Below, piece by piece: positions 1 through 9,148 of a stretch of DNA of 60,771 nt. A program made the translations under genes and the position numbers. The stretch lies in the NCBI GenBank assembly GCA_022447555.1, contig JAKVBF010000020.1:1-60771 (forward strand), given 5' to 3'. Source of the DNA: Mariniblastus sp. Lineage in GTDB: Bacteria > Planctomycetota > Planctomycetia > Pirellulales > Pirellulaceae. Within the stretch, counting starts at the first letter, position 1. Each line of letters begins with the position of its first letter. The notes beneath the pieces are model-generated. The model saw only the letters and a program-made list of their open reading frames with translations. It searched no databases and had not been told where the DNA came from.

Positions 1-713
1 ACGCCCGGTTTGCCAACGCCGATAATGGTAAGGGCACCAAGTCGCGCGAGAAGATAATTTTTGTCTGAAACTCTCTTGAGAAGAACGGCACACGGCGTGC
101 TTCCTGGGAGTTGCGCATGAGGGGGGTCCGAAAGGGAAGAACTTTGTTTTTTTCGGCCGGCCAACTCTTCTTCAAGAACCTGACGGATGTCAACGTTCAG
201 CGCCTCAATTTGCCGATTGATACCAGTGTATTCACGACTGAATTGCATGCCTTGAGAGGCTAGAAAGTCCATCGCTTTTTTACTTCGGTTGTCGCGCCAT
301 TCGTTAAGTAGTTCGATAATTCCATCACCAATATTGGCGTCCAGAACAATCAGGATCCCGATGGACTTAAAACAAGTTTCTGGATCGTCGTTGGTTGTGC
401 CGATTTGCTCCAAAATACGTTTGATACGCCAAGCTTTTTCGGGAGTCGAAGTAAAGTACTGTTGGGCCAAAAGACGCAACGCTGGTTTCCCCATTTGAAC
501 CAATTGATTGGTAGCGTTTTCGCGTACGGAATATTGAGGGCTATCCAGACCTTCAATCAATTGCGGAATGTTGTCATCAGCTGCCCGTGTCTGGCAAGGT
601 AGCAGGAATGAAAGACACAGTATGAGCCGGGCGCAGACTGCGCAGGGGCTGCCTGTTTTCAATGAGTTGGACGAGTTGGACGAGTTGGACGAGTTGAGGG
701 ATGCCTGCAACAT
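1..713 (-). CDS. Exported HEAT-like repeat protein, N-terminal part (runs off left edge)
   Basis: The minus strand is open from an ATG at 713 to base 1 with no stop, so about 237 N-terminal residues are visible and the C-terminus is missing. Residues 5-17 are an Asn-Ser-Ser repeat encoded by a 9-bp tandem repeat. A Sec-type signal follows (hydrophobic stretch about residues 29-40, ending near TRAAD). Residues about 49-95 hold a motif with the pattern SPQYSVRENATNQL...G..ALRLL, seen in planctomycete exported proteins and echoed at the N-terminus of the LRR protein at 38181-39689. The rest is charged and partly helical. Function unknown. The start could lie downstream of the Asn/Ser repeat, but no better ATG precedes the signal. 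Confidence 0.7.
   Translation of the reverse strand, partial: MLQASLNSSNSSNSSNSLKTGSPCAVCARLILCLSFLLPCQTRAADDNIPQLIEGLDSPQYSVRENATNQLVQMGKPALRLLAQQYFTSTPEKAWRIKRILEQIGTTNDDPETCFKSIGILIVLDANIGDGIIELLNEWRDNRSKKAMDFLASQGMQFSREYTGINRQIEALNVDIRQVLEEELAGRKKQSSSLSDPPHAQLPGSTPCAVLLKRVSDKNYLLARLGALTIIGVGKPG
664..699. repeat. 9-bp tandem repeat, four copies
   Basis: Three exact copies and one degenerate copy of GAGTTGGAC lie end to end. On the minus strand they encode the Asn-Ser-Ser repeat just inside the start of the exported protein at 1-713. As the unit is a multiple of three, copy-number change would keep the frame. Confidence 0.85.
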
Positions 714-1041
714 AATGCTATCAGTCGATTTGATAAATCGTTGGGGATACCGGTCTCGATAATATTAACCGGCAACTCCAGTGAGTGTCGAGGCGAATCG
801 TTGAGGAGCTCTAAATCTCGGGGTTTCTAATTGTTTGAACGCGGGACAACTCGTCATTGCTGGGTGCTGGCATGTTAAGGGGGATGATTTGGACGGTAGA
901 ATCCTCAGGGGTGATAATCGGAATGATACGTGAAACCGCTAATCTTTTACTGGATTTCCTGACCCGAACAGGACGATGAATTTACCGGACGGTAACGTCT
1001 CTGCTTCATTTGTAGGGCAGCGGATCATTCGGAACTGGAAC
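714..1041. other. Intergenic region between divergent genes
   Basis: About 330 bases separate the left-edge gene (-) from fliW (+). Promoters for both must lie here, but I see no convincing -35/-10 pair, terminator or RNA gene. Confidence 0.4.
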
Positions 1042-1482
1042 ATGAAGATTCACACGACGCGTTTTGGCGCAATCGATATCGAGCCAGATGACATTCTGTT
1101 CTTTCGGAATGGACTGTTGGGTTTCGAGGATTGTCGTCATTGGGTGTTGTTGGCCGATTCCGATAACACGGCGGTTGCTTGGCTGCAAAGCATGCAACAG
1201 TCTGACATCGCCATGCCCGTAGTTTCGCCTCGGCGTTTTGTCGAGGAATACCAAGTTCGTCTTGAGCCTTCAGACGTTGAATTGCTGCAATTAACAGCTG
1301 TCGAGCAAGCGTTTGTCCTCGGTATCGTGAGTCGAGATGATGATACGCTCACGGTCAACTTGAGGGCTCCACTCGTCATCAACTTGGACCGCAGAATTGG
1401 CAGTCAAGTGGTCACCGTGGACAATCAGCCGATGCAATACGACCTAGCCACCCTGCCGACGAGTTTGCGGCGGACCGCCTAA
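1042..1482 (+). CDS. fliW: Flagellar assembly factor FliW
   Basis: FliW binds flagellin and the translational repressor CsrA. In the known partner-switch, FliW released by flagellin secretion sequesters CsrA and so relieves repression of flagellin mRNA. The 146-residue product begins MKIHTTRFGAIDI and has the family features FFRNGLLGFEDCRHWVLL (about 20-37), the MPVVSPRRFVEEYQV region and the NLRAPLVINL strand near the C-terminus. An upstream in-frame ATG at 976 would add 22 unrelated residues; 1042 is chosen because the family normally starts right at the first strand. csrA follows on the same strand after 277 bp, a common pairing, so post-transcriptional control of flagellin is the likely role. 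No flagellin gene is in the window. Confidence 0.92.
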   Translation: MKIHTTRFGAIDIEPDDILFFRNGLLGFEDCRHWVLLADSDNTAVAWLQSMQQSDIAMPVVSPRRFVEEYQVRLEPSDVELLQLTAVEQAFVLGIVSRDDDTLTVNLRAPLVINLDRRIGSQVVTVDNQPMQYDLATLPTSLRRTA

Positions 1483-1759
1483 GTGCCCCGCAGATCGGGA
1501 ACTTCTGTCACAGTCCTACCCTGTTCCTCTCTGGAGAGCGGCTGCACATCGGGAATAGCTGGTACAAACAGCAGCTTGTTTTGATTCCTCGATTCTCTTG
1601 GCTGGAACGCCGATTTCTACTCCTGAGGACCGCTAGCACGTCTTGCGGATCCTTTTATTTTCGCGGCAAGGGATTGCCCAATAAATTCAGTTGTTCGGGA
1701 CGAGGGTCTGTGAACCGCTGTCCTAGGCAAGCAATCACTAATAGTTGAAGGAGCCAGCC

Positions 1760-1975
1760 ATGCTGGTTTTGTCGCGACATCGAGACGAGAGTATCATGAT
1801 CGGTGACGACATTGTCATCACGATTGTTGATATTCGTGGGGACAAGGTCCGATTGGGTATTGACGCTCCGCAGGAAATACCTGTTCATCGCCAAGAAATA
1901 TACGAGGCGATCAAACGGGAAAACCAAAAGTCCAGTCGCTTAGGACCATCCGAAACTAAAGATATCGGCAAATAG
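1760..1975 (+). CDS. csrA: Carbon storage regulator CsrA
   Basis: CsrA is a small dimeric RNA-binding protein that blocks translation by binding GGA motifs in mRNA leaders. The 71-residue product starts [18 protein letters not shown], includes [25 protein letters not shown], and ends in a polar tail. The R44-type arginine of the VHR motif that contacts RNA is present. A strong ribosome binding site (GAAGGAG, 1747-1753) fixes the ATG at 1760. The gene follows fliW, its antagonist in known systems. Confidence 0.96.
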   Translation: MLVLSRHRDESIMIGDDIVITIVDIRGDKVRLGIDAPQEIPVHRQEIYEAIKRENQKSSRLGPSETKDIGK

Positions 1976-2019
1976 CATCGCCCAATCGCTTCTACCTTAT
2001 AGACCTTATAGTAAACGGA

Positions 2020-2862
2020 CTAGCAGACGCCGCACGCCTCTAAAATGTGGTCAGCCCCGCAGAGATAGCTTGTGTAAAAAGGCCCAAATTCCGCGTACTT
2101 CGCGCTCGCCTGATCAAATCGCATATCGTACACGATCTGCTTCAGGTGTTCTGGGTTTGTTGCCCATAGCGTGACGCCCCATTCCCAGTCATCTAAACCG
2201 ATTCCTACTGTGATCAACTGGGTGACTTTTCCAGCAAACTTTATGCCGCTCCGCGCGTGTTCGGCCATCAATCGGTTCCGTTCAGAAAAGGCCAGAGAGA
2301 ACCAGTTGGCACCTGGGTACCGCCATTTATTCATGGGGTAAAAGCAGGAGACCGGCCAATCGGGGAAATCCGGGGTCAGCCGTTGGTAATTCATTCTGTC
2401 TTGGCGCTCGGTATAGGCCTTTAGCTTTGTCTGAAAGGCGGTGCTTTCAGGGTCTTCTCCGCCGCGAGTCAGGCGCTCTGCATATTTGTCTACGCTTTGC
2501 ACGTACTCGGAAATTTCACTAAATGAGACGTAGGAGTAGGTCGGTTGAACCGCAACGCCAAATGGACCTGACAGGATTCGTTGGTGGACCGATTCGATGC
2601 GGAGAGGATCTGGGTCCATAAGCATTAACGAAAAATCAGCCTTGTGTCCTGACACAAGTCCCAATTGCATCCGGGCCGTCGCATCCAATCCACCCGGGTC
2701 AAGAAGCGCTCGCCATTGTTCACGTCCCATTTCTTTTTGAGAGGATGTCATTGCTGCCAATCGAGGGCGGTCAAAGGAATAAAAGAAATGTGAACAGTGC
2801 CAGCCGTCTGAGGGGCAAACATCAGACAATTCCCGTCCAATGTTGTCGATCTTAAAGTTCAT
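2020..2862 (-). CDS. hemQ: Coproheme decarboxylase HemQ/ChdC (chlorite dismutase family)
   Basis: The enzyme oxidatively decarboxylates Fe-coproporphyrin III to protoheme with peroxide, the last step of the coproporphyrin-dependent heme pathway. The 280-residue protein carries the HemQ signature in its C-terminal half: YPMNKWR (Tyr175 and Lys179, matching the catalytic Tyr and the propionate-binding Lys), LMAEH (His202, the proximal heme ligand), KVTQ (Gln215), then GLDDWEWGVTLW and MRFDQASAKYAEFGPF. These separate it from true chlorite dismutases, which differ around the distal Arg. No other heme gene is adjacent. The receiver gene at 2920 is upstream on the same strand with a 57-bp gap, so the two may be cotranscribed. 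Confidence 0.9.
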   Translation of the reverse strand: MNFKIDNIGRELSDVCPSDGWHCSHFFYSFDRPRLAAMTSSQKEMGREQWRALLDPGGLDATARMQLGLVSGHKADFSLMLMDPDPLRIESVHQRILSGPFGVAVQPTYSYVSFSEISEYVQSVDKYAERLTRGGEDPESTAFQTKLKAYTERQDRMNYQRLTPDFPDWPVSCFYPMNKWRYPGANWFSLAFSERNRLMAEHARSGIKFAGKVTQLITVGIGLDDWEWGVTLWATNPEHLKQIVYDMRFDQASAKYAEFGPFYTSYLCGADHILEACGVC

Positions 2863-2919
2863 ATATTTGATTCTATTCGTAGGGCAAGAGCGATTGGGAC
2901 AGGATCGATCAATCTATCA

Positions 2920-3306
2920 TTAGGCGTCTAACAAATTGTTGACGCTATCGAGCAAGCGATCCATTGTAAAGGGCTTGTGTATGTAATCATTAACACCGAG
3001 CATTTCAGCGTATTGTTGATGCCGATTTCCTTCGTTTCCAGTAATCATGATGACCGGGACCGGTTCGAGGTCATTTTGTCTCAAACGCTCGAGTACTAAA
3101 AAACCACTGCGTCTGGGCATCATCATGTCCAAAATGACAAGGTGAGGCTCTTTGGTTTCGGCAATGGCCACGCCTTGATTTCCATCTCGAGCGATCGAAA
3201 CTTTGAATCCAGCTGTTTTTAATGCGCAGCGAATCGACTCTGTGATCTCGGGGTCATCGTCAACAACGAGTATGTGCTTATGGTCTGATTCTTCTAAAGT
3301 GTTCAC
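2920..3306 (-). CDS. Single-domain response regulator (CheY-like receiver)
   Basis: This 128-residue protein is only a receiver domain. The acidic triad is Asp16-18, the phospho-acceptor is Asp60 (VILDMMMP), the switch Thr is Thr89 (MITG) and the conserved Lys is Lys111 (HKPF). With no output domain, it presumably works through protein contact, as in a phosphorelay. The start is GTG at 3306, chosen because no ATG precedes the first strand. No kinase is adjacent, so the partner is unknown. Confidence 0.93.
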   Translation of the reverse strand: MNTLEESDHKHILVVDDDPEITESIRCALKTAGFKVSIARDGNQGVAIAETKEPHLVILDMMMPRRSGFLVLERLRQNDLEPVPVIMITGNEGNRHQQYAEMLGVNDYIHKPFTMDRLLDSVNNLLDA

Positions 3307-3748
3307 GTTAATAACTGATCAAGGGAAGGAAGTGGTAGTCAAGAAAAAAAGAACTGTTTCAAAAGTGACCGTTGGTCTTTTGGTGAACAAGCAAATTACT
3401 ACCGCGTTGAGCGACTGTCTAGGGCGGTTGAGATTTCTGGATGGCTAGTAAGGTTGAAAGAATCTGTCCCAACGAAGCCACGCGTGGTTCATAATTGTGA
3501 CCACTAAGCCGCCCGAATGCTATGGGATAAATCGCACTCGGCGACCGGTAAATCCTAGCATTTCAAATCCGTGAGGTACGAGTGTTGAGAGACCTTTGCC
3601 GGTTTAGCCCCACAACCGGCAGTTCTTTCCATATGTGCCAAACTGCACCACCCGCGACCTCAATCTGAATGATGAGGTAAATTCTACTAAAATCTTTGAT
3701 TTCGTCAGTCGATGTTAAGGAGGATATGTTTACCTAAAGGAAATTGAC
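3307..3748. other. Intergenic region
   Basis: About 440 bases between divergent genes. No tRNA, terminator or convincing reading frame seen. A possible ribosome binding site for the next gene (AAAGGAAAT) sits at its 3' end. Confidence 0.35.
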
Positions 3749-4051
3749 ATGATTCGATCCATTTTGATGGCCCTCGGTATCTTCTTGCTTATTTTAGGCG
3801 GTGAATCTTTGTTGGTCGACAAAGTGGTGGTGACCAGTTCGCGAAACGTCGCGCGAGTGAAAGCAAGTGAAAAGCTACCTCAATCTCCTATTCAAAAAGC
3901 TGGTTTTCAATCTCAGAACTACTACCAGGAGGATGCGAAGCAGGAGGCCGCTCTCAAGCGATCGTATCAAACCCGCGAATGGATGCCTTGGAGTCTGTTG
4001 GCCGCCGGGGTGATCACAGTGCTCTACTCCTACTCGCTTTCAAAATCTTGA
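3749..4051 (+). CDS. Small two-TM membrane protein
   Basis: 100 residues with a hydrophobic segment at about 3-22 (ILMALGIFLLILGGESLLV), a polar, probably extracytoplasmic, middle of about 55 residues, and a second hydrophobic segment at about 78-96 followed by a Lys-Ser tail. TAAAGGAAAT precedes the ATG at 3749 at good spacing. I recognise no functional family. It may be a small planctomycete membrane protein, but that is only an impression. Confidence 0.7.
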   Translation: MIRSILMALGIFLLILGGESLLVDKVVVTSSRNVARVKASEKLPQSPIQKAGFQSQNYYQEDAKQEAALKRSYQTREWMPWSLLAAGVITVLYSYSLSKS

Positions 4052-4573
4052 CCGGCAAGTTAACCCATCCGTTTGGCGGGGTCGTTGGTTGGGGCAATGA
4101 GCATTTTTTGTCGGGTCCTTCTTTCAATAATCAACTGGCCATCGATGATTCAATCTTAGGTTCTGCCCGTCGCTATTTTGGGAAACTAAATCCTTTCAGA
4201 CGTGGTATGCACTGCTTGGCTTTGTGTGCGGATTTATACGCTTTTGATTCACTCTGATCTGTAGTCATTTTTAAACTTTCTCTGGGTTGTCGGCGGTCCT
4301 TTCTCGCGCGGTCTTGTGGTGAATGATCACGGCTCGCACCGTTCCAAATCATCAATCGTTGAATTTAACGATCGTAGCGGTTGCGATGCATTATGGTTTG
4401 GTTGGGACCCCCAAAATGTTGCGTTGTGACTTTACACTTGTGTAGGGTGAACCTAGCATTGAATAGGTACGAACAAGTGCGGGTTTCTTGCGCTCCGCCC
4501 CTCTTTGATCGGACTCATTTCTGCCCACTCATCGTCCCGACACCCGGTCTCGCCTTTTTAGCCGCAACTGCTA
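4052..4573. other. Intergenic region
   Basis: About 520 bases before the polysaccharide genes. Short open frames occur on both strands but none has a ribosome site or protein-like composition. No hairpin with a T-run seen. Confidence 0.35.
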
Positions 4574-7396
4574 ATGACTTCGCCCAATAAATTGACATTG
4601 CAGGCTATGCTGGATCAGTCAGGCGGTAATGGCCATTCTGGGAAACCGATGTCGTGGTCCGAACGATTTGGATGGGCCGCTCGTGCTGTTTTGCTACTTG
4701 CTATCGTAATGGCGCCATGGATGATCGGAAGTGTCCAGTATGGAGCTCAGTACGCTATCGCCATAGTGATGTTGGTGGGATTGGGCCTGTGGTGGTTTGA
4801 CACGGCACTCAACAAGAGCAAAACCCAAGTTGTTCCCTACCTTGCCTTGTTTATTTTTCTCGGGGTCTGCCTTGGTTTATTGCAGTTGATTTCTCTTTCG
4901 GATTCAATGGCAGGCATACTTCTCGGTCGGCAGGCGGAGATTTATCAAGAGTTTGCACCCCAGATTCCAGCGATGGCGAACTCCGGGCAATCGGGCTCGA
5001 GCACCGTCCAGCGAATTTCTTTGGATACCGAGCAAACATGGCAGCAATTGAGATTGTTAATTCTTGCGGCCTCTGGGTTGATGTTAGCGTGTCGTTATTT
5101 TCGAGAACGAAATCATTTGACGCTTTTTCTAGCAGCGATGACAAGCAATGGTTTTGCCATTTCATTTTTTGGCATTGTTCAGAAGTTGACCTTTAATGGC
5201 AACTTATTTTGGCAGCTTCCCTTGACTCAAGGGGGCGTCCCTTTTGGCCCCTTTGTGAACCGAAATAATGCAGGGGGTTTCTTATTGATCTGTTTTGGCT
5301 GCGCTCTGGGACTGTTCACATTAATGATGATGAAGCGATCGGAGGATGGTCCGGTTCCGATTATCAGTAAAGAGATTCCAATTTGGCGCCAATTGAAACA
5401 GCAAATTTTATACTTTGTCTCACAATTGAATGCTCGAAAATTGGCGACCTTGTTGGCTATGGTTTTTATTGCCGTGGGAATTATCTCATCATTGTCTCGA
5501 GGAGCGGTTTTGGGATTACTTACTGGAAGTGTCGTTACCTTGCTGATTTATGGAATGGCTCGGAAGCCTGCCAATGTCAGCGTCATTGTGGTGCCTCTGG
5601 CAGTGGCCATCGTCGCGTTATCGACATGGGTTGGATTTGGTGAGCAATTGGTCTCCCGTTTTGAATCAATTGAAGTCGCAGGTATCTCGGACGAAGATTC
5701 TCGGTTTCGAAATTGGCGGGACACCTGGCAAAGTGTCGGTGAGATGGGACCTTTCGGTGCCGGTTTAGGGTCATACAGAAGCGTTCACCGGCTCTATCGT
5801 AGTGACCTCGAGGATAAGATCTTTTATCACGCAGAAAACCAGTACTATCAAACACTCGTAGAGGCAGGCTGGCCTGGATTGGCGATTTACCTGGCAGCTT
5901 GGGGTGTGGCGATTTACTGCGTTTGTTTTTTACTCTTTCGCGGAAAAACACCTTCGGCTCTGGCGGCTGGGGTGACGGGCGCTTTTGTGTTGGGGAGTCA
6001 GGCGTTTGCGTCCTTTTTTGACTTTGGTCTCTACATTCCGGCGAACATGCTTGCGGCAGCAGCCGTCATGGGCGTTGTCTGTTTTCAGGCTCACGCGACA
6101 CCGGCACGATATAAAATGAAATCTTGGCTCGGTTGGCGAGCGCCGAACTTCTTTGTGTCGATTGTCTTGGTGGTCTTATTCGGTGCGCTTACAGCGACCT
6201 CTTTGGACCTACACCGAAAAGCGACAGTTCAGAACGTCATCAAACAGGCAGCGGTGCTCGATTCTTGGGGATTACCCCTGCAGGAGGACTTGAATAATCG
6301 AATCACGATGTTGGCAGGGAGCATGCGGGTTTCGCCCAGCGTTGAGGGGATGAACCACTTGGCAAAACTTTGGATCGAAAAATCGAAGATCGACTTTACG
6401 CGCCGTCTGGGAGAGCTGGAGCAGGTAAGTCAGATGGGCGAGGACAATAAAAGCGAATGGCTCCGAGCACAATACAAGACCACCTCCCCAGCTCATATTC
6501 ACGAGCGACTCCAACGCCTTTACGACGGATCAGATGTGTCCGGAAAGCGTTTCTTGAAAAATGAGTTCATCGAAGGTTACTATCAAATTGCTCGGGCTTG
6601 GTATGAACAGAGCAAACAATTTTCTCCGGTACAGCCTGAAGTCCATATGCGATTAGGTGAAGTCAACGCAGTCATTGACACACCCTTTCCAAAAGACCAA
6701 GAGGCTGTCGATCGTCCCAACTCAGATTTTGAACGGGCGATCAAACTAGCCCCGACGAATTATAGACATTTGTTGAATGCAGCCCTTTTTTACTTGAGGT
6801 CAGGTAATATTGATTCAGCGGCACCTCATTTGAAGCGTTATCTCGAACTCAATCCTCGCGAATACGATTTTGTGATACGCCTGCTGACAGGTCGAACCGT
6901 TCATACGGTGCGATACTTTGAAACGAATGATGGAGAGCTTGTGATCGACGAGAGTGGTCGCTTGGTGCGGGTTGTCGGAGATGTTGATGAGCGAAAAATC
7001 GCGGAGCAAATTTTGCCAGAAGATCCCGAGCTATTATTCCGGTTCGCGGCCGAGCGTCTGGGTGATGAACCCGACCTGCGCCAGCAAACACTTGAACGTG
7101 CGGAAGCGTTGCTGGTAGATGCGACCATGTCGAATCGAGAGAGGTTGATTTTGCAGGGTCGCGTCAAGTTGGAAATGGGTTTGTTTGGAGAGGCCATCGA
7201 ACCTCTTGGGTTGGCTGTGCGGAGTAGTCCGGCAGATAACGAAACCCGTTTTATTTTGGCTCAAGCTCAGTTTTATGACGGGGCATTTAAAGAGGCTCAG
7301 GAAAACGTTAAACGGGCTCTAAAGGGAAATTCGTGGAAGTCAAAATATAAAGCTTTGTTAAAACAGATTGATTTTGCCATTTCGAATGGAAAATAA
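4574..7396 (+). CDS. O-antigen ligase/polymerase-like membrane protein with C-terminal TPRs
   Basis: 940 residues. The N-terminal ~520 residues hold about a dozen hydrophobic segments. The Wzy_C/O-antigen ligase signature lies near residues 393-440: GAGLGSYRSVHRLYRS, then HAENQYYQTLVEAGWPG, with the His and Glu typical of WaaL/Wzy/PglL-type enzymes that transfer lipid-linked glycans. The C-terminal ~400 residues are soluble, with TPR-like helices at about 690-760 and 855-930 (for example a SGNIDSAAPHLKRYLELNP repeat). Ligase, polymerase and O-oligosaccharyltransferase activities cannot be told apart from sequence. It lies 57 bp upstream of a WecA-like gene, which supports a role in surface polysaccharide or glycoprotein assembly. 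The ATG at 4574 gives a short polar N-terminus before the first TM. Confidence 0.85.
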   Translation: MTSPNKLTLQAMLDQSGGNGHSGKPMSWSERFGWAARAVLLLAIVMAPWMIGSVQYGAQYAIAIVMLVGLGLWWFDTALNKSKTQVVPYLALFIFLGVCLGLLQLISLSDSMAGILLGRQAEIYQEFAPQIPAMANSGQSGSSTVQRISLDTEQTWQQLRLLILAASGLMLACRYFRERNHLTLFLAAMTSNGFAISFFGIVQKLTFNGNLFWQLPLTQGGVPFGPFVNRNNAGGFLLICFGCALGLFTLMMMKRSEDGPVPIISKEIPIWRQLKQQILYFVSQLNARKLATLLAMVFIAVGIISSLSRGAVLGLLTGSVVTLLIYGMARKPANVSVIVVPLAVAIVALSTWVGFGEQLVSRFESIEVAGISDEDSRFRNWRDTWQSVGEMGPFGAGLGSYRSVHRLYRSDLEDKIFYHAENQYYQTLVEAGWPGLAIYLAAWGVAIYCVCFLLFRGKTPSALAAGVTGAFVLGSQAFASFFDFGLYIPANMLAAAAVMGVVCFQAHATPARYKMKSWLGWRAPNFFVSIVLVVLFGALTATSLDLHRKATVQNVIKQAAVLDSWGLPLQEDLNNRITMLAGSMRVSPSVEGMNHLAKLWIEKSKIDFTRRLGELEQVSQMGEDNKSEWLRAQYKTTSPAHIHERLQRLYDGSDVSGKRFLKNEFIEGYYQIARAWYEQSKQFSPVQPEVHMRLGEVNAVIDTPFPKDQEAVDRPNSDFERAIKLAPTNYRHLLNAALFYLRSGNIDSAAPHLKRYLELNPREYDFVIRLLTGRTVHTVRYFETNDGELVIDESGRLVRVVGDVDERKIAEQILPEDPELLFRFAAERLGDEPDLRQQTLERAEALLVDATMSNRERLILQGRVKLEMGLFGEAIEPLGLAVRSSPADNETRFILAQAQFYDGAFKEAQENVKRALKGNSWKSKYKALLKQIDFAISNGK

Positions 7397-7453
7397 GAAA
7401 GTGCTTGCGAAAGCGAGTTATGGTAGCGTAGTGCCTTCAACTAAAGATTTAAT

Positions 7454-9037
7454 ATGATTTTATCTCTGTTAACATTCCTGATTGCGGCGGCGATGACCTT
7501 GTGTCTGGTTCCGCTATTTAGTCGATATGCCGAATCCGTAGGGTTGGTCGATCGGCCGGATGACAATCGTAAACTGCATACCTCCGTAATACCCATGGTG
7601 GGTGGTGTCTCGATCTTTTATGCGGTTTTGGCAGCGGTTCCCTTGGCCTTCTGGTTGCGGGGGTTTTTCCCGTTGGATTGGTATAACTCGCTACCTGTGA
7701 TGACGGACCAGGCTGAGATTTTAGGTTTGGTTCTGGCCGGCTCTTTCCTGCTGCTAGTTGGTCTGGTTGATGACTGCTACGGGATTCGTGGTCGTCAGAA
7801 ACTGTTGGGTCAAATTGTCGCTATCATGATTTTGGTCAGTTTTGGATTCCGTTTTCATGGAACCGAACTACTGGGGTATCAAATCGATTTCGGTGTGTTC
7901 GCCGTTATCATTGTGTTTGCTTGGATGTTGGCAGCCATCAATTCGGTAAATCTTTTGGATGGGGCAGACGGGTTCGCGTCGACGATTGGGATTGTGATCA
8001 GTCTCGCCCTCGGTGCGATGTCATGGCACGGCGGCAGATTTTTTGATGCGTCAATCGCTTTTGGAATGGCGGGGGCTTTGATTGGGTTTCTGCGCTACAA
8101 TTTTCCACCGGCAAAAGTATTCCTTGGCGACTCTGGCAGTATGTTGATTGGTTTTGTGCTGGCGGCACTTGCCATTCGGTGTTCCTTCAAGCAGGCAACG
8201 GCTTACGCTTTCTTTGCGCCGATCGCTTTGTTGGCCATACCGTTTATTGATACGGCGGCGGCCATTGTTCGGCGTCGATTGACCGGCCGAAGTATTTATT
8301 CAGTCGATCGGGGGCATATGCACCACACGATGGCCAAGCGCGGGTTTGGTCCTCGACTGAGTTTGTTATGGGTTGCCACCATGTGTTTGACGACGGCCGC
8401 CGGAGCAGTACTCGCGGTTATTTATGAAGAGAGTGAATACGCGATTATTTCGATCATCATCGTGGTTGGAGTGATGTTTGTTACACGCATCTTTGGGATG
8501 GCTGAACTGCAACTCGTTAGTAAACGGATGGCGGATGCGGGATTGACGTTTTTGGCGTCGCGATCAAAGAACGGGAAACAGGTCCAGCAAAGCATGCTTC
8601 AACTTCAAGGTAATCGAGACTGGCGTCGAGTCTGGGCTTGTCTCTGTGAGTTTTCTGACATGCATGAAATTGATCAGTTGACATTCGATTTAAACCTTCC
8701 TTGGATCCACGAGTCGTTTCACGCGACCCGAAAAAAACAGTCCGCTCGTCGAGGTGAGAACCAGCAATGGCAAGCTGAAGTCCCTGTGATTGGCGCTGGA
8801 AAGATTTTTGGAAGAATCGAAGTGGTTGCGGGTAAAGACAGCCGTTTCACGTGCCAAGACATCATTGTTAATTTGCTAAAACTGATGGAAGAGCTTGAAG
8901 ATCAATTGGTCGATATCGCTAGTGATCGGCCTTTTCGGCAAACGTCGGACGCCTCCAAAATGCATTATCCCAGCGCGGAGCGACAATTACTGAGACAAAG
9001 CTCCGAGATTTCTGCTAAATCCTTGCCTGCTAAATAG
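7454..9037 (+). CDS. WecA/MraY-family undecaprenyl-phosphate sugar-1-phosphate transferase with C-terminal extension
   Basis: The family transfers a HexNAc-1-phosphate from a UDP-sugar to undecaprenyl phosphate, starting a lipid-linked glycan. Key motifs are all present: VDD (Asp106-107), NLLDGADG (Asp169/Asp172), FLGDSG (Asp226) and the WecA-type DRGHMHH (His288/290/291), which argues for WecA over MraY. About ten TM segments fill residues 1-350. Residues about 355-527 form a soluble tail not found in E. coli WecA, with a charged, helical end (LLKLMEELEDQLVDI). It probably forms an operon with the ligase-like gene upstream. The sugar specificity is unknown. Confidence 0.9.
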   Translation: MILSLLTFLIAAAMTLCLVPLFSRYAESVGLVDRPDDNRKLHTSVIPMVGGVSIFYAVLAAVPLAFWLRGFFPLDWYNSLPVMTDQAEILGLVLAGSFLLLVGLVDDCYGIRGRQKLLGQIVAIMILVSFGFRFHGTELLGYQIDFGVFAVIIVFAWMLAAINSVNLLDGADGFASTIGIVISLALGAMSWHGGRFFDASIAFGMAGALIGFLRYNFPPAKVFLGDSGSMLIGFVLAALAIRCSFKQATAYAFFAPIALLAIPFIDTAAAIVRRRLTGRSIYSVDRGHMHHTMAKRGFGPRLSLLWVATMCLTTAAGAVLAVIYEESEYAIISIIIVVGVMFVTRIFGMAELQLVSKRMADAGLTFLASRSKNGKQVQQSMLQLQGNRDWRRVWACLCEFSDMHEIDQLTFDLNLPWIHESFHATRKKQSARRGENQQWQAEVPVIGAGKIFGRIEVVAGKDSRFTCQDIIVNLLKLMEELEDQLVDIASDRPFRQTSDASKMHYPSAERQLLRQSSEISAKSLPAK

Positions 9038-9148
9038 TTGTCGCCAGCTACCGGAAAGGGACATTTCCTTTTTTGGTGATTTCGCCAAAATCCGTTATAA
9101 TTGCCCCCGAACGAGGTTAAGAAAGACGGTCCGAACAAGGAGGTGGTG

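Noticed and set aside
568-762. Plus-strand frame with repeated ELD
   Set aside because: It is the complement of the Asn/Ser repeat of the left-edge gene, which has a signal peptide, HEAT-like motif and long open frame on the minus strand.
3979-4257. Plus-strand frame overlapping the end of the small membrane protein gene
   Set aside because: No ribosome site, overlaps a better gene in another frame, composition not protein-like.
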